From Euryarchaeota archaeon UBA438 (GTDB taxonomy: Archaea; Thermoplasmatota; Poseidoniia; Poseidoniales; Thalassarchaeaceae): DNA of 31,957 bases. Of this stretch, positions 14,601 to 25,500 are shown in pieces; position 1 is the first letter of the stretch, and the number at the start of each line of letters is the position of its first letter. The notes beneath the pieces were generated by a model. The model was not told the origin of the DNA, ran no database searches, and was given only the letters and a program-made list of their open reading frames with translations. The DNA lies in assembly GCA_002504435.1 (NCBI GenBank), contig DAQP01000002.1, positions 20,983 to 52,939 on the forward strand. The letters run 5' to 3'. A program made the translations under genes and the position numbers.

Positions 14601-15367
14601 GCTAGGTTTCCGGACATCCTCTGCAGGGCTAATCCATGAATCAGCATTGTCGAAAACAGAATCATCAGGGCAATCCCCCCCTGTCCGAACAACGACCCTG
14701 CCGTAGACCCAATGGCAAGAAGAACAAGAGTTGACTGAGCCGCAATAGCATCATGATCGTACCTATACGCAACAGCTACGTTAATCCCCACAAGGGCAAC
14801 CAATAGGGCTCCCAGTTCCTCCACCCCAATTACATCCCATCTTTGCAACTCTATGGCCAAACCATACAGTACCTTCATCGAAATGATGACCCACGTGACC
14901 CCGAGAATTTTCATGTTCTTCCTTGGAATCCAGATTTCTCCCAAACCGAATCCTAGCGCCGCTAGAACAACTAGAGAAACACCTGCAGGAAGCGGCTCCA
15001 TTACGACTCCGATTTGAATCCCTATGGCACTGTAGACCAGGATCATGGATCCCATGAGTAGCCAATTCACCCTACGTTCCCCTTCGACAGCCATCTCAGT
15101 TACTACGTCCCTTCCGGGAGCCGTCTTCACACTACCATCGCGACTTACGAATCCCGGAGATTCAGAGTCAGGCTCCGAGAACGGATCAAAAATCTCACCG
15201 AGAGCCTCATCCAGCTCTCCTTTGTCAGAACCCACGCCCTCTTCTTTCGCCTCTCCTATGCCCTGGATGATGCCTTCTATCTCCACTCTGTCGCTAATCC
15301 TGAATGACCTCTCTCGAATGACCTCATCGTCTGGGTCACCCTCGTTCATCGCATCGCGGTGGGGCAT
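11618..15367 (-). CDS. Very large polytopic membrane protein of unknown function
   Basis: About 1249 residues from ATG 15367. The frame extends to a TTG at 15421 (18 more residues) and another in-frame ATG lies at 15349; no clear Shine-Dalgarno sequence decides. The first ~100 residues are acidic and hydrophilic. Then come roughly 30-35 hydrophobic segments in two halves, separated by a charged ~70-residue linker near 795-865 containing Ser/Thr-rich and Arg/Lys-rich stretches (for example REARRKRRE). Loops are short, and I see no transporter, channel or enzyme motif. The overall form (acidic N-tail plus dozens of TM segments) recalls DUF2339-like bacterial membrane proteins, but I cannot support homology from motifs. 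Its neighbours are the FKBP-like membrane protein downstream and divergent pckA upstream, with a gap of only about 110 bases. Confidence 0.8.
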   Translation of the reverse strand: MPHRDAMNEGDPDDEVIRERSFRISDRVEIEGIIQGIGEAKEEGVGSDKGELDEALGEIFDPFSEPDSESPGFVSRDGSVKTAPGRDVVTEMAVEGERRVNWLLMGSMILVYSAIGIQIGVVMEPLPAGVSLVVLAALGFGLGEIWIPRKNMKILGVTWVIISMKVLYGLAIELQRWDVIGVEELGALLVALVGINVAVAYRYDHDAIAAQSTLVLLAIGSTAGSLFGQGGIALMILFSTMLIHGLALQRMSGNLAALGIAASNLWIGMHATTSGFQIGELRILPLDSPLLLFTLMMAVTAANASMASRYARESNWFSDAMKVMGLGKPGLWGVSVSMGLIGALLAVAANREDTGYALAMVTVLGGAFGGSYLTVRGVASKRVMVPLGASALVLIAMLSNGDLVEEYLAISEYVVFTIVGAAITGFVVLRDQDIVTDRVLWGGAVAILILLVILVPSESAENGGDGGVLLLSLLSLLHLGTAILSVRRESPSLAGVTVLLPWVWILMEETLEEAIRTVLVANDRIDPGSVIELDVVPLAGYLILCSILMSVVNERLGSTNVNLASRFLGISEISASIRDSGTLQLWSLGLWIPMITTIFMAQFGGFTSFTLVLVCGAIWILHLAAHVRKVRVGNVSMMLGIIFASAVIIQWRHGEGEILSVILCFLLLTLIHFERDIENRNYTLAMGMMSLPFLIFLSGNDPSNLLAPSEYIPELDTGLVVVLCTAAMLGSYLPKAGAIEDLLRPALASLWLMVISISLTWQIGEEESKYASIAIFVISSLWLVARGEIRRELQTMSLLSERREMAAEDSRVSTSTSTGDGNVSGFNPRVAELREARRKRRELSPTEDLGELYVTDVSHKPVIVISVMAVVLGASVLIGLTTGSNPVILLSCGAFVTVLVAVARFRTRGLELPLPHIGGMETPIALAIVGIVVAHVASLIGPGSSNQDLLGMAVVVVIVVELVAISLFQQENMLDRIPIAIDWLIISLFVDRLIGSLLYESLPWPLTVDPLTGDLLEWKLPLLLLEAVLVIAVIADFWIDNLRTSRGRVESKGGSGRGGRAIAVVMLSFGLAGAMAICSAIIQGLKREQQNSVGLAIPGVILVMLAVRNWIDSVSSIITEASVTLGAIAILLCVLTVPTKKGDWALMLAANGHLLIVIGLLGGGAAGLLPIALIVMSTSVWVIGILQLRRGLRIWGLVDLVLAILTALVFFGSALTNPGVMLAGLTIVAMELGIVSWLGITYEKELVRD

Positions 15368-15477
15368 TACTGGAATAACCGCATCCCCAGCACTGTACAA
15401 ACCGCTGCTAATTTCCTTCAACTTTCAGATTGGCCACAGCCGTAAGCCTTGAAGAGTAATTCCCATCGTCGCAGGCC

Positions 15478-17091
15478 ATGGAGGGCCCCACCATGTCGGC
15501 CCCCCCCTCCAATCCATCAACCCCTCTAAGCTCCCATGGCCTCAAGCCAAGCGGCAAGGTCCACTGGAATTTGGGCTGGGAGCAGTTGCACAGTATTGCA
15601 GTGGAGAGGGGAGAAGCCACACTCACGGCTCATGGAGTCCTTCTAGCCACAACCGGTGAAAGAACGGGCAGGTCTCCAAACGACCGATTCATAGTGAAAG
15701 AGGCTGGGATGGCCGACGATGTATGGTGGGGCGACGTAAACAAGTCAATTTCATCTGCAATCTTCGACAATCTACTCGAGAAGACCAGAAATCACTTGGA
15801 CAATGCCGATCAGGTTTTCGTTAAGGACGCGTTTTGTGGTGCAGACCCCCGGTACAGAATGCCTGTCAGGCTCGTAACTGAGAAGGCATGGCACGCCGCC
15901 TTCATGCACAACATGTTCGTCAGGATTAGTCCGGAGGATGCGGAAACCCACGAACCCCAATATACCATACTCCACGCTCCCGAATTGCAAGCCTCACCAT
16001 CCAAGGATGGAACAAATTCCGGTGTGTTCGTAATATTGGCATTGGACCGTGGTCTGGTGATAATTGGCGGAACCCACTACGCTGGAGAAATCAAGAAAGC
16101 CATCTTCACGATTATGAATCATATTCTTCCAGCCGACGGGCTCCTCCCCATGCACTGTTCCGCAAATACCAATGAAGACGGCTCCGCATTGTTCTTCGGC
16201 CTTTCTGGAACCGGTAAGACCACCCTTTCAGCAGATCCAAACAGGGCTCTCGTCGGCGATGACGAACACGGGTGGTCAGATGAAGGAGTATTCAACTTCG
16301 AAGGAGGATGCTATGCAAAGATGATCAACCTCTCGGAGAAGGACGAACCAGCAATCTTCGCAACTACCCGGATGAAGGGAACAATTCTAGAAAACGTTGT
16401 ATTGAACGCTGATGGAACACCTGACTTCTTCAACAGCTCCCTCACAAAGAACACCAGGGGATCATATTCAATCGAGTCAATAGAGAACAGAACTCCAGAC
16501 TCCATGGCAGGCAATCCCAAGAACGTGGTCTTCCTTACTTGTGATGCATTCGGGGTTCTTCCGCCATTGTCTCGTTTGACTCCAGAGCAGGCAGCATATC
16601 ACTTCATGTCTGGCTACACTGCTAAAGTTGCAGGAACTGAGATGGGCATAACAGAGCCACAAGCGACGTTCTCAACATGCTTCGGGGCCCCATTCATGCC
16701 ACGCCACCCTTCAGTATATGCGGACCTACTTTCTAGCAAGATTCGCAAAAACAATGCCAAATGCTGGCTAATCAACACTGGATGGGTAGCTGGAGGATAC
16801 GGAGCAAGTAGCCGAATCAAGATTAGATGGACAAGGGCCCTACTAAATTCGGCATTGGACGGGGATCTCGATGACGTAGTGTTTGTCGAGGACGCAAGGT
16901 TCGGATTCTCCGTACCGACTACTTGCGAGGGAGTCCCGGATTCTATACTTCAGCCAAGGGACACTTGGCACGACAAGAAGAAGTTCGATGGTACTGCCAA
17001 CGTTCTGGCTCAAATGTTCATTGAGAACTTCGAACAATACTCGGATGTTTGCAGTCAAGAAGTTCTGGACGCTGCACCAAAGCCCCTCTGA
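15478..17091 (+). CDS. pckA: Phosphoenolpyruvate carboxykinase (ATP)
   Basis: This is a 537-residue cytoplasmic enzyme that interconverts oxaloacetate + ATP and PEP + CO2 + ADP, the first step of gluconeogenesis. Motifs are typical of the ATP-dependent form: RTGRSPNDRFIV near the N-terminus, IIGGTHYAGEIKKAIFT, the kinase P-loop GLSGTGKTTLS (241-251, K247), and GDDEHGWSDEGVFNFEGGCYAK for metal and nucleotide binding. Length is normal. ATG 15478 gives the longest form; ATG 15493 (MSAPPSN) is an alternative because the first 15 residues are Pro/Ser-rich and unlikely to be conserved. The gene is convergent with maeB, with only 6 bases between stop codons. Confidence 0.97.
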   Translation: MEGPTMSAPPSNPSTPLSSHGLKPSGKVHWNLGWEQLHSIAVERGEATLTAHGVLLATTGERTGRSPNDRFIVKEAGMADDVWWGDVNKSISSAIFDNLLEKTRNHLDNADQVFVKDAFCGADPRYRMPVRLVTEKAWHAAFMHNMFVRISPEDAETHEPQYTILHAPELQASPSKDGTNSGVFVILALDRGLVIIGGTHYAGEIKKAIFTIMNHILPADGLLPMHCSANTNEDGSALFFGLSGTGKTTLSADPNRALVGDDEHGWSDEGVFNFEGGCYAKMINLSEKDEPAIFATTRMKGTILENVVLNADGTPDFFNSSLTKNTRGSYSIESIENRTPDSMAGNPKNVVFLTCDAFGVLPPLSRLTPEQAAYHFMSGYTAKVAGTEMGITEPQATFSTCFGAPFMPRHPSVYADLLSSKIRKNNAKCWLINTGWVAGGYGASSRIKIRWTRALLNSALDGDLDDVVFVEDARFGFSVPTTCEGVPDSILQPRDTWHDKKKFDGTANVLAQMFIENFEQYSDVCSQEVLDAAPKPL

Positions 17092-17097
17092 TATCAT

Positions 17098-19380
17098 TCA
17101 GAGTTTTTGCCAGTGATGCCTTTGTGCATCCACGGCACATATTGCAGCCATGTGAACAACGTCCCTGACGCTGTCTCCTCTCTGCAGAACGTGAGCGGGC
17201 CTCGATAGCCCTTCTAGAATCGGACCGGTCATCTCGGCCCCAGCAACCCTCTGCAATAGTTTGTAGGCAATATTTGCCGATGCAAGATTAGGGCATATCA
17301 GAATATTAGCGGGCCCCTCGAATGACATGAACGGGTAGTCCTTCTGTATCTCAGGAACCAATGCAGTGTCGGCCTGCATTGGCCCATCGATTATCAGTTC
17401 TGGATCGAGTTCACGAGCTATTGAAATGGCCTCTTCTAGCCTATCTGTCCTCAGTTCTGAGGATGTTCCGAAGTTGGAGAAAGAAAGCATTGCGACCTTT
17501 GGTTTGACACCAAACCTGCGAGCCACTTTAGCCGTCTGAACAGCTATCTCAGCCAGAGTTCTGGAGTCGGGGTAGATGTTTATTGTAGCATCCCCGATGA
17601 ACATCAATTCACCATTAACTGTCATCATGTACATCCCCACAATTCTATGCGAGTCGGCCTCCGGTCCGATAATTTGCAGGCACGGCTTTACGATGTCAGG
17701 GTAGTGATGAGAAACCCCTCCGAGATAACCATCAGCATCACCCATGTGAACCATCATCGGTGCGAAATAAGTAGTATTCTTCATCAGCCTCACAGCATCC
17801 TCCACAGTGACTCCCTTCCTGCCTCTTAGACTGTGCAACTCATTGGCGTACTCGCCTCTTCTCCTAGGGTCATATCTGACATCAATTTCTTCGCATTCGA
17901 AATTCAGCCCCAACTCCTCCTTCACTGCATCGATCCTCTCAACGTTACCAAGAAGAATCGGCTCACATATCCCTTCGGCTATGCATTGAGATGCGGCCTT
18001 GATTATTGTAGGGTCTTCCCCCTCGCAGAAAACGATTCTCTTCTTGTCTCTCTTGGCCCTATTGATCACCCTTCTCATTATCGATCTAGTCAGCCCCAGC
18101 CTGGCCTCGAGCTCCTCTCTGTACTTCTCGATATCGAAGTCTTTCGGCTTAATCCTCGACACCCCCTCGCTAACCGCTGCTTCAGCGACTGCACTCGCCT
18201 CCCAAATCAGGACACGCGCATCGAATGGCTTTGGAATGATGTATTCCGGGCCGAACTGTAGCTGCTCGCCATCATAAGCAGACATCACGTCATCTGGAAC
18301 AGGCTCCTTGGCAAGTTGGGCAATGGCATGAGTAGCGGCCATCTTCATTCCTTCCGTGATCTCTGTAGAACGGACGTCCAATGCACCGCGGAAGATGTAT
18401 GGGAAACCTAGTACGTTGTTTATCTGATTTGGATAGTCCGAACGTCCAGTGGCCATTATCGCATCGTCCCTAACAGCGACAACGTCATCCGGCAATATCT
18501 CAGGATCGGGATTAGCTAGAGCGAATATTAGGGGTCTATTGGCCATTGAAGAAACCATTTCCTTGGAGACAATCCCCCCCTTAGAAAGGCCGAGGAAAAC
18601 ATCAGCCTCAACCATGGCGGACGCGAGGTCGCCGTCAGGAATGTCCCTAGCAAACTCTGACTTGTATTCGTTCAGATCGCCACTATCGTCCCTGCTCTTC
18701 GTTAGGATGCCAGTTGAGTCTACCATGATAATATTCTCGAGCCTCACTCCTAGCCTTACGTAGTGCCTGGCGCATGAAATGGCGGATGCACCGGCCCCGG
18801 AGATGACTACTTTGACCGAACCCACGTCCTTCTCAACAACCTCCAAACCATTCAGTAGGGCAGCTCCAGAGATTATTGCCGTTCCATGCTGATCGTCATG
18901 CATGACCGGGATGTCGAGCTCCTCAACCAGCCTTCTCTCAATCTCAAAACACTCCGGGGCTTTGATGTCCTCAAGGTTGATTCCACCGAACGTAGGGGCT
19001 ATTGCCTTCACAGCCTCTACGAATTCGTCTACATCAGTTCTGTCAACCTCTATGTCAAACACATCAATATCCGCGAATGCCTTGAACAGAAGGCCCTTTC
19101 CTTCCATCACCGGCTTTCCCGCTAGAGCGCCTATGTCCCCGAGGCCAAGAACTGCAGTTCCGTTACTTATGACGGCTACCAAATTGCCTTTGGAAGTGTA
19201 CTTGTATGCGTTGTCTGAGTCAAGCTCAATTTCCTTGCAGGGATATGCAACGCCGGGAGAATACGCAAGAGAAAGCTCATGTGATGTACCATGAGCTTTT
19301 GTGGGAACTACCGTAATCTTCCCGGCCGGTTTGGCCGCGTGATATTCTAGTGCCTCGTCGCGAAGCATATCCTCGGTCAA
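17098..19380 (-). CDS. maeB: NADP-type malic enzyme fused to a phosphotransacetylase-like domain (MaeB)
   Basis: This is a 760-residue two-domain protein. Residues about 1-425 are malic enzyme, converting malate to pyruvate + CO2 with NAD(P)H: Tyr40 in YSPGVAYPCKEI, Lys95 in MEGKGLLFK, the metal-site NLEDIKAPECFEIE, HDDQHGTAI and the Rossmann motif VVISGAGASAISCA. Residues about 430-760 resemble phosphate acetyltransferase (IVFCEGEDPTIIKAA, MLSFSNFGTS, DGPMQADTAL), which in MaeB enzymes acts as an allosteric acetyl-CoA sensor rather than a transferase. The start shown is TTG 19380, which gives the N-terminal length usual for MaeB (as in E. coli, 13 residues before the conserved His) and follows a GGTGG site; ATG 19368 is the alternative. 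It ends 6 bases from the convergent pckA. Confidence 0.94.
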   Translation of the reverse strand: MTEDMLRDEALEYHAAKPAGKITVVPTKAHGTSHELSLAYSPGVAYPCKEIELDSDNAYKYTSKGNLVAVISNGTAVLGLGDIGALAGKPVMEGKGLLFKAFADIDVFDIEVDRTDVDEFVEAVKAIAPTFGGINLEDIKAPECFEIERRLVEELDIPVMHDDQHGTAIISGAALLNGLEVVEKDVGSVKVVISGAGASAISCARHYVRLGVRLENIIMVDSTGILTKSRDDSGDLNEYKSEFARDIPDGDLASAMVEADVFLGLSKGGIVSKEMVSSMANRPLIFALANPDPEILPDDVVAVRDDAIMATGRSDYPNQINNVLGFPYIFRGALDVRSTEITEGMKMAATHAIAQLAKEPVPDDVMSAYDGEQLQFGPEYIIPKPFDARVLIWEASAVAEAAVSEGVSRIKPKDFDIEKYREELEARLGLTRSIMRRVINRAKRDKKRIVFCEGEDPTIIKAASQCIAEGICEPILLGNVERIDAVKEELGLNFECEEIDVRYDPRRRGEYANELHSLRGRKGVTVEDAVRLMKNTTYFAPMMVHMGDADGYLGGVSHHYPDIVKPCLQIIGPEADSHRIVGMYMMTVNGELMFIGDATINIYPDSRTLAEIAVQTAKVARRFGVKPKVAMLSFSNFGTSSELRTDRLEEAISIARELDPELIIDGPMQADTALVPEIQKDYPFMSFEGPANILICPNLASANIAYKLLQRVAGAEMTGPILEGLSRPAHVLQRGDSVRDVVHMAAICAVDAQRHHWQKL

Positions 19381-19487
19381 CTAACCACCCCGGAAATATC
19401 CGGCCCATGCACCCCTCTTTGATGCTATCCTAACGCGTCAAAATCGATTATCAGCCGTGTTACAAGCGTTTCTTGAATTCCAATCTG

Positions 19488-19519
19488 AGGTGAAAAAGTG
19501 TTTTTTCCACCTACGGTGG
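19488..19519. repeat. Hairpins in the maeB/giant-protein divergent region
   Basis: CCACC-TAC-GGTGG at 19507-19519 is a perfect 5-bp hairpin. Its left arm also belongs to a second, overlapping dyad: AGGTGAAAAA (19488-19497) is the near-complement of TTTTTTCCACCT (19501-19512) with one bulge. The two pairings exclude each other. The rest of 19381-19563 holds no gene I can support. Binding by a regulator of either divergent gene is possible. Confidence 0.4.
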
Positions 19520-19549
19520 ACTGAGCAAATACTACTCAACGACCCCCAC

Positions 19550-19560
19550 TATTCAATATA
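19550..19560 (+). promoter_or_regulatory. TATA-like box for the giant surface protein
   Basis: TATTCAATATA ends three bases before the GTG at 19564 and is centred about 26 bases before a second in-frame GTG at 19582. The archaeal TATA-to-start distance favours a leaderless transcript starting at GTG 19582, which would shorten the protein by six residues without touching its signal sequence. Confidence 0.45.
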
Positions 19561-19563
19561 GGA

Positions 19564-22500
19564 GTGGAAGGCCGTGGAAGCGTGGATATCAATTTCCGAG
19601 GCAGGGCCAACCTCGCTCAGAGGAAGGCAATCCTCCTTGTTGCGCTAATGGTCCTGCTTCCATGGGCTGGCATGGATAGCACCGAATTGACTCCTCGTGA
19701 TGACGATTCCCTGACCTCAGCCAGAACATGGGGGGCGATGGGAAGCAACGATACTGGATGGATCGACATTGTAGCAACAGGAGCAGACCCAAGAAACCAG
19801 ACATTTGCCTATGGCGACCTGGTTTTGGATTTCGCACCCGGAGCGGAGATTTCCAATATGTCCTTCGAAGTCTCAGTTGACGGAGCCGATGGATATTGCA
19901 TAGAAGAACCACAGCTTACCTTGATGGAGACCCAGACGCCTATACTCGACTGGCGAGATCTCGGAGGACTGGGATGTCAAGACTCATTCACCAATAATCC
20001 GCCAACTCTCGAGGATGGCACACTTAGCACATGGCTGAAACCCAATACGATTAGTGATGCAGCATGGACACTTCCTGCCGGCATCACAATCTCCGATTTG
20101 GTCATAGAGGCACTGACTCCCTCCGATCCGAAGGTTTCCTTCTCAACCCTAGACGTAGTGATTCACGACAGCGCAGTAAACCCCATGGACGGACGACTAT
20201 ACCTACTTCTCGACAACGACCTAATCCATCTCGACAGTGAGATGTCGGAGACCTGTGGGTGGAGGTGTCCCGGAATTATCCACATAGACACGGATATCGA
20301 AGGGAGTAGTTTGGCTGTAGACTCAACCGGAAGCAGGCTTCTAATCGGCAAACAAGACGGCTCTATCAGCTCACAATCCCTTTTTGACTCATCATTCAAC
20401 CCCGACTTGCTTCAAGCCCCAAACATTCCCGAACCGGTATCCGCTATGACGGTTGATCAGTACGGAAACGTCTGGGCAGCCTCAGGTTGCAGCTTGATGT
20501 TCCTGCCATTGAACTCGGCTACATGGTCGGATACAACATATTGCCCAGGATCTCCGGAGATACCAGTTGATATGGAAACTCATGGAGACAAGCTCTTCCT
20601 CGCCACCCAGAGCACGGGAATCCACTTCATCGAGTACACATACGATGCCTCTAGCTCCAACATCACTATTTCCGACAGCACCATTTGGGACACAAACAAT
20701 TTCCTATCAAGCAACTCAATCACAGACTTGGAAATAGCCTCTGACCAGCTAATCATCTCCACACTTAACGCAGGAATAAACCGTAGGGATTTGAGCGCTT
20801 CGTCATGGCTCTCCAGGTGGAACACGAACAACTGGCTAGCTTCAAACTCGGTCGTGGGGGTATCGCATACGAGCGGCTGGATTCACATAGTCGCGGGAAC
20901 CACTCTGCACTCCTACGACACCACCGCCAATGTCTTCCGCTCCCAGAGGCAAGTATCCCAGTTGGGACTACTCGGTCCGGCCACGTCCATTTACTCATGG
21001 CCATCAGGAATAGGCCCAAGGAGTCCCTCCGACGGAGTAGCATTCCTGATTGACTCAACGGGAAGGGCGGGCATGCAGCATGGAGAGACGGTAATCGGAG
21101 CAGAATCTCTGGTAAGCAGTCCCGTATCCAATCCAATGAGGGTAGCTGCTAGCATTGACGATGGGGAGTCCGGTCAGATATGGGTAGCAGGAGACACCAC
21201 AATAGACAGATTCGATGAAGGAGCTAGAATTTGGCAGCAACCAATAGATGTCAGCGACTATGCCCAACAACTACAGTCGATCACATCAATAGTTCAAGAC
21301 TCCAATGACAGGGTATGGGTCGGAACTTCGAATTCTGGAATACTTAGATTCAGAGCAGATAATGGCGCATACATAGGAACAATCAACGGAATAGAGGATC
21401 AGGTGATCTCCATGGCCCATGATGACACTACGGAGACCCTCGTCGTGGGGCACCCATTCAATGGCCTGTCCCTCGTCAATACATCCACAATGACGCTAAT
21501 CGATGTACTCGATACGACCGACGGCCTAGACTCTGACTTGATTACGGACGTTGCCACCAGATATGGAATTGCATATGCAGCAACGTCCGATAGCGGACTC
21601 ATGAGAATAGACCTAATGGCCCTGCAGATACTCGGTTCGTGGCAGTCACTAGGCGCAGACAACCTCGAAGCTGCTCCCATAGCGGTAGACGGGGATACGA
21701 TATACCTGGGACTCCCAGACTTCGGAATCCTCCTCCTCGATAGGATGAACGGTGATATCATCGACTACTGGGAGCCCGGGGGCAGCAGCGGCCTCCCTGA
21801 CGACGACGTATTGTCCCTCCACATGCTCGGAAGTGAACTGGTGGTCGGCTCCAGGGTCTCCAACACCGGGGCCCAATCAAACGGAGGTCTGGCTATCTGG
21901 GACGGAGCCTCTTGGGAGCAACTGGAAACCAGCATCCCAGGTTGGAACAACGATCCCTACGTCTTCTACGATATCACAAGCGATGGCAGCGACGTTTACG
22001 CTGGGACAAACCGAGGAGCCTGCCGCTGGTCAGTCGACTCCAACGGAGATTGGCAACTGGATGTCTGCGTCGACCAAGGTGACGGCATGCCCTCCAGGCA
22101 GGTATACTCGGTCGAGCTAATTGGCTCCAGCACACTTTACGCCGGGACTGACAACGGAGCAGCCGTGATTAACACCCTAAATGGAACAGTAATGGAAGTC
22201 TGGAACGCCGGTGACGATACCCAGAGAGCTAGGACCGTGAAAATCGAGGACATCCTTTACCTGGGATTCGAGAATACGGGGATAGCCAGATACGATCTGA
22301 TCAACGACCAGTGGCTGACAACATGGGATGGAACACAGGGATACATAGACGACGACGACGTCACTGCCCTAGTCGAGGGCACGGAGCCCGGAACAATGTG
22401 GGTAGGAGGGGATTTTGGACTAACCCTGATTGACGTTGTAAACGATCAGGTACTGATTGACTGGAACAGGGGGTCGAATTCAGGTGGCCCCACCCTTTCC

Positions 22501-25500
22501 ACTCAGATTCCAGCTGACATAGTGATCAAGGGGGATGTCCTTCACTACTCCACTCAGAGAAGCAACCAGTGGTGGGCATCCAACGACGTGATAACCAGAA
22601 TAGCACTAAACAACAACACTTCACTCTCCTCAATTGATGCTGGTAGCCAGATAGGGTACGATAGCGTGGTCTATGGGATAGGCGAGGTCGGCGACGAGCT
22701 CTGGATAGGGGTCCGACCGACTCAGTACTGGAACAACGGTGACGGCACAGTCGTCAGATGGAACACCGTGAATGAGACATGGGCCGACAACCTGGAGACC
22801 ATAGGAAACGTCCTCAGGGTGAATGCCAGGCTTCTCGGGGATTGCTTCCCATTGAACGCCAGCTCCTGCGAGATGTGGGTTGCATATGGTGACAACATAA
22901 TGCGCAGATTCAGCTTCTCGACAATGACCCTCTTGGATGAGTGGTCTGACATAGATGGCCCGATCAGGGGCATGGTAGAGTTCGACGGAGAGTACCTCTT
23001 CGCGAGCATGGAAGGAATACTCAGATGGAACCCGGCCAATGAGACATGGCTGACACCCTGGACGGAGAACAGTGGCCTTCCGAATAACTCCGAGGAAGAA
23101 TTCTACTCAATGACCGTGATCGGCGATGATCTCTGGGCTAGCTCCATGCAATCCTCGGGCTGGAACTCCAATGCCCAAATTTTCAGGAAGAATGGAACTA
23201 CTGGAAATTGGACCGCATGGGACCTCGATTCGGGGGACATCCCTGATGGGTACGGGGCTGACATCGTTCTCTGTGATGACATAGTTCACGTCGCCATAGG
23301 AAGGAGATTCTGGTGGGGCAACCAAGGAGGAGTCGCAAGGTTCGACCTTGCCGACCACGACTCGGACGGTCAGACAGAGGAATGGATATCGCCCCTGACT
23401 GATGGAGGATCAAACGGACTGGCAAATGCCGATGCAAGGGCCCTTGCTTGTGATGAGTCGAATAGAATCTTGTATGTCGGCTACGATGAGGAAGGCGTAG
23501 GATTCGACAGGATGAACTACAATACAGGAAACTTCCTGACAACCCTGACATCAGCAGATGGTATTTCGGAGGACAGAATCTTCCCAGGCGGGATGCTACA
23601 CGACGGGAACGTACTTCTGGCCGCGCACCAATTCGACAACACCGGAGGGATTTCTAGGATCGTCACCTCAGGTACATCCGCCTCGAGCGGCCAGATAATT
23701 GATCCTGGAATGGACGGGTGCTCAATAGTCCGGGTCCCATCGACATCAACCCCCGTTTACGCAGTCGGACGCTCAGGTCAGACAACAGGTCTGAACAGAG
23801 TCGACCGACTGGATAGCACAGGGCTAATTGCTGGAGGGTTCGATGAATTGGCAGGGCTTTCCAGCGGAAGGGTGGTAGAGTTCGCCTCCAATTCAACCCA
23901 TGTCTGGGTGTCCTCAACGCTGGATGAGGGATCTTATTACGGCTCGTCCATACTCCAAGGGGAGATACTACAGAATGGCTCAGTGAGATGGGAAGACGGG
24001 TACAGCCTCCTCGGACAGGACGTAGTAAACAGCATGACACTACAAGATGAAACCATGTGGATAACCACAGCCGGGAGGGGACTCTGGTCCGTAGATCTAG
24101 CTCAGAGGTCATTCTCCCCCACACCCGCTGCGCTCCACGTCCAGATGGATGGGATGGTACTCGAAGACGATGGCACGATGTACGTTGGACTGATGGGGTA
24201 CCAGGGTTCTGCTGCAGGCTTCCAAGAGTTTGACACATCAACAGGGACATGGGGCTACGGGAGCCTCCTAGCAGGACTCCCAAACGACCGAGTCAGAGAC
24301 TTTGCAGAGGTAGATGACAAAATTCTGATTGCTACATGGGGCGGAATAGGTGTAAGGAACACAACCACCTCGGAGTGGGAAGACCCAATCACAACAATAG
24401 ATGGCCTCCCGATGCAGATTTACGAGCACCTACTGGTCCTTGACGATCCAATCCAAGGAGATGGGCACATCCTAGCAGGGGGCCCTGCAGGCCTGACTGT
24501 AATGGCAACAAACCTCTCTGTGATTACCACGCTGAACTCCGGAGACGGACTCATGGGCGAGACTGTTTCCGGACTGGTGTACGCCCCGGGGACATCTAGG
24601 AACGTAATCAATGACGACGGCACGACAACCACCCTCTACCACGATGCTTCAGTATTCATCTCGCACAACGGACAAGGAAGCACTAGGCCCGGTGTAGTGG
24701 CGTGGGACATAGCTACTGATATGGCCAATGGGACGTATCAGATAGACAAGATTCCCAGCAATGACGTCAGGGCTATTGCCACAGACTACTGGGGCGTGCA
24801 CATCGCAACCGACGTGGCACCGATAGTCCACTGGAACGCTTCAACCCTGAACATGGAAAGCGGCTCGCCCTCAAACACACTCATTTCATGGCCCCCCACG
24901 GAACTTGTCTCAGATGGAACACACCTAGCAATGATCAGTCCCGGCGGAGTTGACGTGATGGAGGTCGACTCAAGCCATGATGCAGTGGCTTCCGCCCAAG
25001 TCGCAGGCCCTAGAGGGGCATATCTGGGATCGTCCGGCCTATACCTGGTCTCCGACGACGGTCTACACCACTTCGACCCAGTCGGCTCCCTCGTGGAGAG
25101 GGAATCTGAGGAACAGAGGGTCGCCCACCCACTTAGTGCGATTTACTCAGGCCGAATCTGGGAGAACATCCACGAGACAGCCAAGCCCGGTATGCAGACG
25201 GTATTGGTGAATGACGAGGACCCGATGGAGATCGACATGGTTTCGGAGATACCTCTCGCTGGAAGGCTACCAATGCACGCGGGCGCACTCACATTGACTT
25301 CCCCGCAGTCAGGAGCCTGGATTTGGGCCGAGTCCACATACCTGAACTACTCAGGAATCTGGGACATGGCAGCCATGAACCCCGGGATTCAACCAGCTTT
25401 CCAGTCTGCAATCTCCAGTGTAGGCCCCGGCTCTACAAGCGCTCAGACCACAATCCAACTCCAGTCCCCCCAGAATGGACAGATCAAAGTCAGGGTGACC

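Noticed and set aside
23663..24283. 206-codon minus-strand frame inside the giant gene
   Set aside because: Antisense to conserved propeller repeats, Arg/Ser/Leu-biased, no recognisable domain.
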